DNA from: Pseudomonadota bacterium
GTDB lineage: Bacteria > Pseudomonadota > Gammaproteobacteria > Pseudomonadales > UBA5518
Assembly: GCA_963204845.1 (NCBI GenBank)
Contig: CAUJIL010000150.1
Coordinates: 1-11,179, forward strand
Direction: 5' to 3'
Length of the DNA stretch: 11,179 nt
The position numbers were made by a program, and so were the translations under genes. Shown piece after piece: positions 8,501-11,179 of this stretch. The notes under the pieces are model-generated. The model worked only from the letters and a program-made list of their open reading frames with translations. It ran no database searches and was not told where the DNA came from. Numbering within the stretch: the first letter of the stretch is position 1; every line of letters starts with the position of its first letter.

Positions 8501-8888
8501 CACCCTTCGTCAGTTCGCTGGCCGAGCGTGCCTGGCGCTGCAGTTCGCCGAGCTCGCGCGTGTGGCGTTCGATCTTTTCCGGCGCCTCCTGGTAGAGACG
8601 CAGGAAGCGCGCGCCGCTGTCGCGGTTCTCGGCGATCGCGCCGAGGTCCTGCGCGTTGCGCTGGTAGATCTCGAGCAGCCGCGCCTGCTGCGGGTCGTCG
8701 GCGCCGACATCCCCGAGCACCTCGATCTGGCGCTGCACCTCCTCCAGGGTCGGCAAGGTCTGCGCGCTGTCAGCGACGTCCGCGGCCTTCGCGCCCGTCG
8801 CAGCCGTCGCGACGGCCGTCAACGAACACAGCAGCAGGATCCAGAGCAGGCGTGTGCCGGCGCACCACCGGGCGGAACGATCGAACAT
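5508..8888 (-). CDS. MscK/MscM-type large mechanosensitive channel
   Basis: This 1126-residue protein matches the size of E. coli MscK (about 1120) and MscM (about 1107). These are inner-membrane channels that open under membrane tension and release solutes in hypo-osmotic shock. Residues 1-35 form a cleavable-looking signal peptide with core LLWILLLCSL and an Ala-rich end. Residues about 45-465 are a charged, Leu-rich periplasmic coiled-coil region like the MscS_porin domain. Several membrane helices follow between about 515 and 925. The pore helix and MscS beta-domain lie at about 935-1115, with VGLGFGLQEIFANFVSGLI (942-960), LFERPVRIGD, RATTITDFDNREIIVPNK and LINWTLSS. The pore block is near-identical to E. 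coli MscK/MscM, and these two cannot be separated here. The ATG at 8888 lacks a strong Shine-Dalgarno, but the signal peptide right after it supports it. It is a single-gene unit, divergent from ubiX. Confidence 0.93.
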   Translation of the reverse strand: MFDRSARWCAGTRLLWILLLCSLTAVATAATGAKAADVADSAQTLPTLEEVQRQIEVLGDVGADDPQQARLLEIYQRNAQDLGAIAENRDSGARFLRLYQEAPEKIERHTRELGELQRQARSASELTKGVAVERLEKLLRDTRTRLTELRGQEASLQVTVGNLQSRIETARQELGSLTGGDATQDKPPAVVTGETPAINRARQEQWLIGRELRASRIARLETEVQTIPDRLAATQSRLKLVSAQREQEERFLAELLGMDSLKRIGDAEQLREQVRQSLVESASQLPELLTLREEIAQLADEYVQVVARSESVGADVAAASARATEISSAYESIRQQLEIAALSDALGPVLMEQYRKLGSYEQPGSKLDAVASMLSGTRLREFQVTRLLATEVQSREAVYRAVEARTELDAAERAAALAEADRLLSDRSRLLDALNRTYTHFTGQIVDLEQAYREQSDAAAGFGKLVDRNLIWMKSHPRLGLTELLAWPRTSIGVLLAQDWSGLGSALRLQVLANPLSAGFALLVVLAVTRYRRPLLDRLQALSLRRVGWRNYRYRMGGEALAIHLLLALPVPLLLACAGWLLARIEMPGAAAPALAGACYQTAGVGYLYLLVLGTMGHEGFARAHLRWKTARVQSVRRLLHAGLWVMLPLAFFGATMRQLGADPADQSYRISGLLVTAAYFGFLVAIVRAARGMFDSAFYSRGHPLLSRLGSLLLLAIVVAPPLVFVLDIQGYHFTARELQLRVFLSSVVLLFAKMLLDAGLLGLTIAAQRSLAAAQAAQQAHDADAEGVLAVKAAPETLDEVDLEKMSAGAIALLQVFVAGAAVLVLVFVWRQFFTALSILDSVGLWTYVHSVDGADTIATVSLFDAGAALLVLGLGFVFASGLPALVGVLFYNLITEKGVLYAIQTLIRYTVGVLGVMVSLQMLGFGWSKLQWMAAGLSVGLGFGLQEIFANFVSGLIMLFERPVRIGDVITLGEHSGKIERIRMRATTITDFDNREIIVPNKMFVTERLINWTLSSSVVRLSFDVGVSYASDPRQVREILLDILQADPRVLKEPAPNVIFREFGASTLNMRCFAHVEDVALRFQVQNDLHVRITEVFREKGIEIAYPQMDLHLRSVDPQARLS

Positions 8889-9001
8889 GGCGGGACTCGT
8901 GAACGGGATGTCGGCGACGGAGCGGGAAGTCTACCGTACCGCGTCCTGATCGGGCAGCGCGGCGCACGCGTATACTGCCGCCGGAAAGGGCGGAGGTCGG
9001 G
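8889..9001. promoter_or_regulatory. Divergent promoter region, mscK-like / ubiX
   Basis: This 113-bp region must serve both divergent genes. On plus, TATACT at 8971-8976 is a close match to the sigma-70 -10 consensus and would start transcription about 20 nt before ubiX; no good -35 is seen at 16-18 nt. On minus, TAGACT (8928-8933) is a candidate -10 placed about 40 nt before the channel start, also with a weak -35. The ubiX ribosome-binding site GGAGG is at 8992-8996. Confidence 0.4.
8992..8996 (+). promoter_or_regulatory. Ribosome-binding site of ubiX
   Basis: A perfect GGAGG lies 5 nt before the ATG at 9002 and fixes the ubiX start. Confidence 0.7.
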
Positions 9002-9580
9002 ATGAAGCGCAGGATCATCGTCGGGATCAGCGGGGCCAGTGGCGTCATCTACGGGGTGCGCCTGCTGCAGCGCCTGCGCGAACTGGATGTGGAGACGCAC
9101 CTGATCGTCAGCGAGGGCGGCGAGCGTACGCTGGCGGTCGAGACCGCCATGGACCTCCCCGCACTGCGCGCGCTGTGCGATGTGTGGCACCGCAACGACA
9201 ACCTCGCCGCCTCGATCGCCAGCGGATCCTTCGTCACGCACGGCATGGTCATCGCACCGTGCAGCATCCGCACGCTCGCGGGTGTCGCGGCCTGCTACGC
9301 CGAGAACCTGATGCTGCGCGCGGCCGACGTGACGCTGAAGGAAAGGCGCCGGCTGGTGCTGATGGTGCGCGAGGCACCACTGCACAAGGGGCACCTGGAA
9401 CTGATGCTGCGCGCCACCGATTACGGCGCGCTGATCCTGCCGCCGTCGCCATCGTTCTACCACGGCGAGCGCACCATCGACGACCTCATCGACCAGATCG
9501 TCGCACGCGCGCTCGATGCGCTGGGTCTGGAACACGAGTGCGCACCGCGCTGGGGCAGCGCGCCCCGGCACCCGGACTGA
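9002..9580 (+). CDS. ubiX: Flavin prenyltransferase UbiX
   Basis: UbiX transfers a dimethylallyl group to reduced FMN, making prenylated FMN, the cofactor of UbiD-family decarboxylases (in ubiquinone synthesis, 3-octaprenyl-4-hydroxybenzoate decarboxylase). The 192-residue length is typical. The protein aligns along its length with E. coli UbiX as recalled: MKRRIIVGISGASG with the FMN-binding GASG (11-14), IYGVRLL, SGSF (74-77), APCSI (85-89), RAADVTLKERRRLVL (106-120), VREAPLHKGHLELM (122-135), PPSPSFYH (147-154) and a terminal RW (183-184). A perfect GGAGG supports the start. No ubiD or other quinone gene is adjacent. The alpha/beta hydrolase gene follows after 76 bp on the same strand, so co-transcription is possible but not certain. 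Confidence 0.95.
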   Translation: MKRRIIVGISGASGVIYGVRLLQRLRELDVETHLIVSEGGERTLAVETAMDLPALRALCDVWHRNDNLAASIASGSFVTHGMVIAPCSIRTLAGVAACYAENLMLRAADVTLKERRRLVLMVREAPLHKGHLELMLRATDYGALILPPSPSFYHGERTIDDLIDQIVARALDALGLEHECAPRWGSAPRHPD

Positions 9581-9656
9581 GCCGTGGCGGATTGTGCGCC
9601 CGGCGGATTCTCTGCTAGCTTTCCATACAGTACCTAGCGGACCGGGTCTTACCGCC
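9581..9656 (+). other. Intergenic spacer between ubiX and the hydrolase gene
   Basis: The 76-bp spacer is locally richer in A+T than its surroundings around 9601-9635. This leaves room for a separate hydrolase promoter, but no convincing -35/-10 pair could be assigned. No hairpin with a T-tract was seen after ubiX. Confidence 0.25.
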
Positions 9657-10472
9657 ATGCTGCAACACGTCGCGCACCGACCGCCCCGCACCGTCTATGC
9701 CCTGCTCGAGTTCGCGCGCGCCGTGAACGAACTGGCGAGCCTGCTGCCGGCCAACCGCTGGCTCACGCAGTTGCCCGGCGGCGACGGCCACCCGGTCGTG
9801 ACGCTGCCCGGATTCGGCGGCGCCGACGGCAGCACCGCGCTGATGCGCCGCTACATCACGCGCTGGGGCTACGAGGCACACCCGTGGCCGCTGGGACGCA
9901 ACATGGATCCCGCGGCAACGCGCGACATGAGCGGCGTGCTCGAGTTCATGGACGGTGTGGTGACCACGATGGGCGAGCAGCTGCACCGGATCCACCGGCG
10001 CACGAAACGTCGCGTCTCGCTGGTCGGCTGGAGCCTGGGCGGTCTCTATTCGCGCCAGATCGCCGCCCGCTTTCCCGACCTCGTGCGCCAGGTCGTCACG
10101 CTGGGCACGCCGTTCGGCGATCCGCGCGCGACTATCGTGTGGCCGATCATGCGTCGCCTGGTCGACTCTCCGGAGCCGGGACTCGAGGACATGCGTCGCT
10201 GGATGGCGATGGCGCGGGTGCCGATCGAGGTGCCGCTGTCGGTCATCTGGAGCCGCAGCGACGGCTTCGTGCACCCGAGCATCGCCTGCCAGCCGGAAGG
10301 GCCGTTCACCGAGAACATCCACGTCTGCGGCAGCCACATGGGCTTCGGCTCGAATCCGCTGGCTTTCTTCGTCATGGCCGACCGGTTGTCGCAGCCCGAG
10401 GACGGCTGGCGCCCCTTCGACCGCTCCGGCTGGCGAGGCCTGCTGTTCGGCGGCCGGCCGATTAACGGCTGA
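9657..10472 (+). CDS. Alpha/beta hydrolase (lipase/esterase-like)
   Basis: This 271-residue alpha/beta-fold hydrolase resembles triacylglycerol lipase or PGAP1-like esterases. It has an oxyanion-hole type LPGFGG (50-55), a nucleophile elbow GWSLG (124-128, S126), a probable acid D202 in SRSDGFV and a probable base H227 in GSHMGFGSNP. TLGTPFGDPRA (148-158) follows the elbow, as in lipase-like members. No signal peptide is evident, so it is probably cytoplasmic or peripheral to the membrane. The frame is open upstream to 9516, but that part overlaps ubiX and looks non-coding in composition, so the ATG at 9657 (MLQHVAHRPPRTVYALLEFA) is preferred, although no strong Shine-Dalgarno precedes it. 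The lipoprotein gene starts 26 bp after its stop, so the two are probably co-transcribed. The substrate cannot be inferred. Confidence 0.85.
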   Translation: MLQHVAHRPPRTVYALLEFARAVNELASLLPANRWLTQLPGGDGHPVVTLPGFGGADGSTALMRRYITRWGYEAHPWPLGRNMDPAATRDMSGVLEFMDGVVTTMGEQLHRIHRRTKRRVSLVGWSLGGLYSRQIAARFPDLVRQVVTLGTPFGDPRATIVWPIMRRLVDSPEPGLEDMRRWMAMARVPIEVPLSVIWSRSDGFVHPSIACQPEGPFTENIHVCGSHMGFGSNPLAFFVMADRLSQPEDGWRPFDRSGWRGLLFGGRPING

Positions 10473-10498
10473 GCATTCCACTCACGGAGCAGTACCCC

Positions 10499-11068
10499 AT
10501 GAGATCTACGATTCGACGCCTCCGCACCGCTGTGGTGGTGCTGGCGCTGGCGCTCACGGCCACCGCTTGCAGCCTCTCACCGCGCGTGGACACCGACTAC
10601 AACCCCGATTACGAGCTGCGCGCGGCGCGCAGCATCGCGATCGTCGATCCGCGGACGGTGTCGAACTCGCCGGCAATCGCCAGCGACGACCTGCTGCAGA
10701 ACCGCATCCGGCGCTCGCTCGCCGCCGCGCTCGAAGCGCGCGGCTATCGCATCGTGGCGCCGGAGCAGGCCGAGTTGCTCGCGAGCTTCCTCGTCACCAC
10801 CGAGAACCGCACCCGCATCCGCGATTACAACATGGGCTGGTCCTATACCCGCTGCTGGCGCTGCGGTCCATTCGTGACGGCCGCCGACATCGACGTCGAG
10901 GAATACACCGAGGGCACGCTGTTCATCGATTTCATCGACCCGGCGAACCGCCAGCTGCAGTGGCGTGGCTCGGTCACGCGGCGCCTCGTCGAGGGACGTT
11001 CCGTGGCCGAGCGCGAGCGCATCGTCGACGAGACCGTCGCCGCGATCGTCGCCCGCTTCCCGCCGTAG
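10499..11068 (+). CDS. DUF4136-like outer-membrane lipoprotein
   Basis: This 189-residue protein has a type II signal peptide: basic MRSTIRRLR, hydrophobic AVVVLALALT, then lipobox ATAC with lipidated C24. Ser follows at +2, so it should be sorted to the outer membrane. The body resembles DUF4136 lipoproteins of unknown function: an early VDTDYNP, a basic amphipathic stretch NRIRRSLAAALEARGYRI (about 68-85), EYTEGTLFIDFID (135-147) and QLQWRGSVTRRL (152-163). Residues 119-122 form a CWRC motif next to WSYT, which could form a disulfide in the periplasm or bind a metal. GGAG lies 9 nt before the ATG. Its TAG stop is supplied by the GTAG of REP copy E. It probably forms a transcription unit with the upstream hydrolase. 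The function is not known. Confidence 0.85.
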   Translation: MRSTIRRLRTAVVVLALALTATACSLSPRVDTDYNPDYELRAARSIAIVDPRTVSNSPAIASDDLLQNRIRRSLAAALEARGYRIVAPEQAELLASFLVTTENRTRIRDYNMGWSYTRCWRCGPFVTAADIDVEEYTEGTLFIDFIDPANRQLQWRGSVTRRLVEGRSVAERERIVDETVAAIVARFPP

Positions 11069-11087
11069 GTTCGGCCTGTGGCCGAAC
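11065..11087 (+). repeat. REP unit, type I (copy E), contains the lipoprotein stop codon
   Basis: GTAG at 11065-11068 is followed by stem arms GTTCGGCC (11069-11076) and GGCCGAAC (11080-11087) with a TGT loop. The lipoprotein stop TAG is 11066-11068. The stem is identical to that of copy C. Confidence 0.75.
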
Positions 11088-11104
11088 CGCTGTCGTCGAA
11101 CACT

Positions 11105-11127
11105 GTCCGGGCACAGCCCGGACCTAC
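11105..11127 (-). repeat. REP unit, type II (copy F), contains the stop of the right-edge gene
   Basis: The stem arms are GTCCGGGC (11105-11112) and GCCCGGAC (11116-11123) with an ACA loop. CTAC at 11124-11127 is GTAG on minus. All 23 bases match copies A and D. The stop codon of the partial minus-strand CDS is 11124-11126. Confidence 0.75.
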
Positions 11128-11179
11128 GACGGCAGCGCGAGGCTCGCGAGGAAATCGCGCAGACCGTCCTCGCGGCCGG
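11124..11179 (-). CDS. Partial CDS, C-terminus of a gene entering from the right edge
   Basis: One minus-strand frame from the right edge reads GREDGLRDFLASLALPS and then TAG at 11126-11124. It is the only one of the three minus frames to end in a stop at the REP boundary, exactly like the two complete REP-flanked genes. The peptide has a plausible amphipathic C-terminal helix. It is far too short to assign a family. Confidence 0.5.
   Translation of the reverse strand, partial: GREDGLRDFLASLALPS

Larger units (their letters stand above)
11065..11127. repeat. REPIN-like inverted pair (copies E and F)
   Basis: A type I unit and a type II unit face each other across a 17-nt spacer (11088-11104) with GTAG at both outer ends. 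The 63-bp pair occupies essentially the whole gap between the convergent lipoprotein gene and the gene entering from the right. Both hairpins could attenuate or end transcription or protect mRNA 3' ends, but neither is followed by a T-tract. Confidence 0.7.

Noticed and set aside
9516..9656. Extended start for the alpha/beta hydrolase
   Set aside because: The extra 47 codons overlap ubiX and show no hydrolase similarity; the ATG at 9657 begins sensible sequence.
11065..11127. Bidirectional intrinsic terminator
   Set aside because: The hairpins are strong, but no T-tract follows on either strand and the same units recur elsewhere with GTAG ends, so they are better called REP elements, though they may still affect transcription.

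Overview
The window is very G+C-rich DNA with tightly packed genes and reads as a chromosomal segment of a high-GC Gammaproteobacterium or close relative. This rests on the E. coli-like UbiX, the MscK/MscM-type mechanosensitive channel, the RND pump with its adaptor, the DUF4136-type lipoprotein and the GTAG-type REP elements. The genus cannot be fixed from sequence alone. No tRNA, rRNA, insertion sequence, CRISPR array or phage gene was seen.

Layout. Positions 1-122 are a cluster of REP-like palindromes running off the left edge. Positions 119-5362 are a minus-strand operon, transcribed right to left: a membrane-fusion (periplasmic adaptor) protein with a GTG start, an RND inner-membrane efflux transporter 4 nt downstream, and a LinB/DhaA-type haloalkane dehalogenase that overlaps the transporter by 19 nt. 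After a 145-bp gap, 5508-8888 (minus) is a 1126-residue MscK/MscM-type mechanosensitive channel. A 113-bp divergent intergenic region (8889-9001) separates it from a plus-strand run: ubiX (flavin prenyltransferase), a GWSLG alpha/beta hydrolase and a DUF4136-like outer-membrane lipoprotein. A second REP pair (11065-11127) fills the gap between the lipoprotein and the C-terminal end of a convergent gene that enters from the right edge.

How the genes may work together. The adaptor and transporter should form two of the three parts of a tripartite efflux pump; no outer-membrane TolC-like factor is present, so one must be shared from elsewhere. The overlap with the dehalogenase suggests co-expression of export and hydrolytic detoxification of halogenated compounds, which is an inference. 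The channel should protect against hypo-osmotic shock. UbiX makes prenylated FMN for UbiD-type decarboxylases, none of which is encoded here.

The most unusual structure is the REP system. Units consist of a GTAG tetranucleotide plus a perfect 8-bp hairpin with a 3-nt loop. They come in two stem types that differ by compensatory base-pair changes and are always paired, one of each type, in inverted orientation (REPIN-like). All three gene 3' ends that meet a REP take their TAG stop codon from the element's GTAG.
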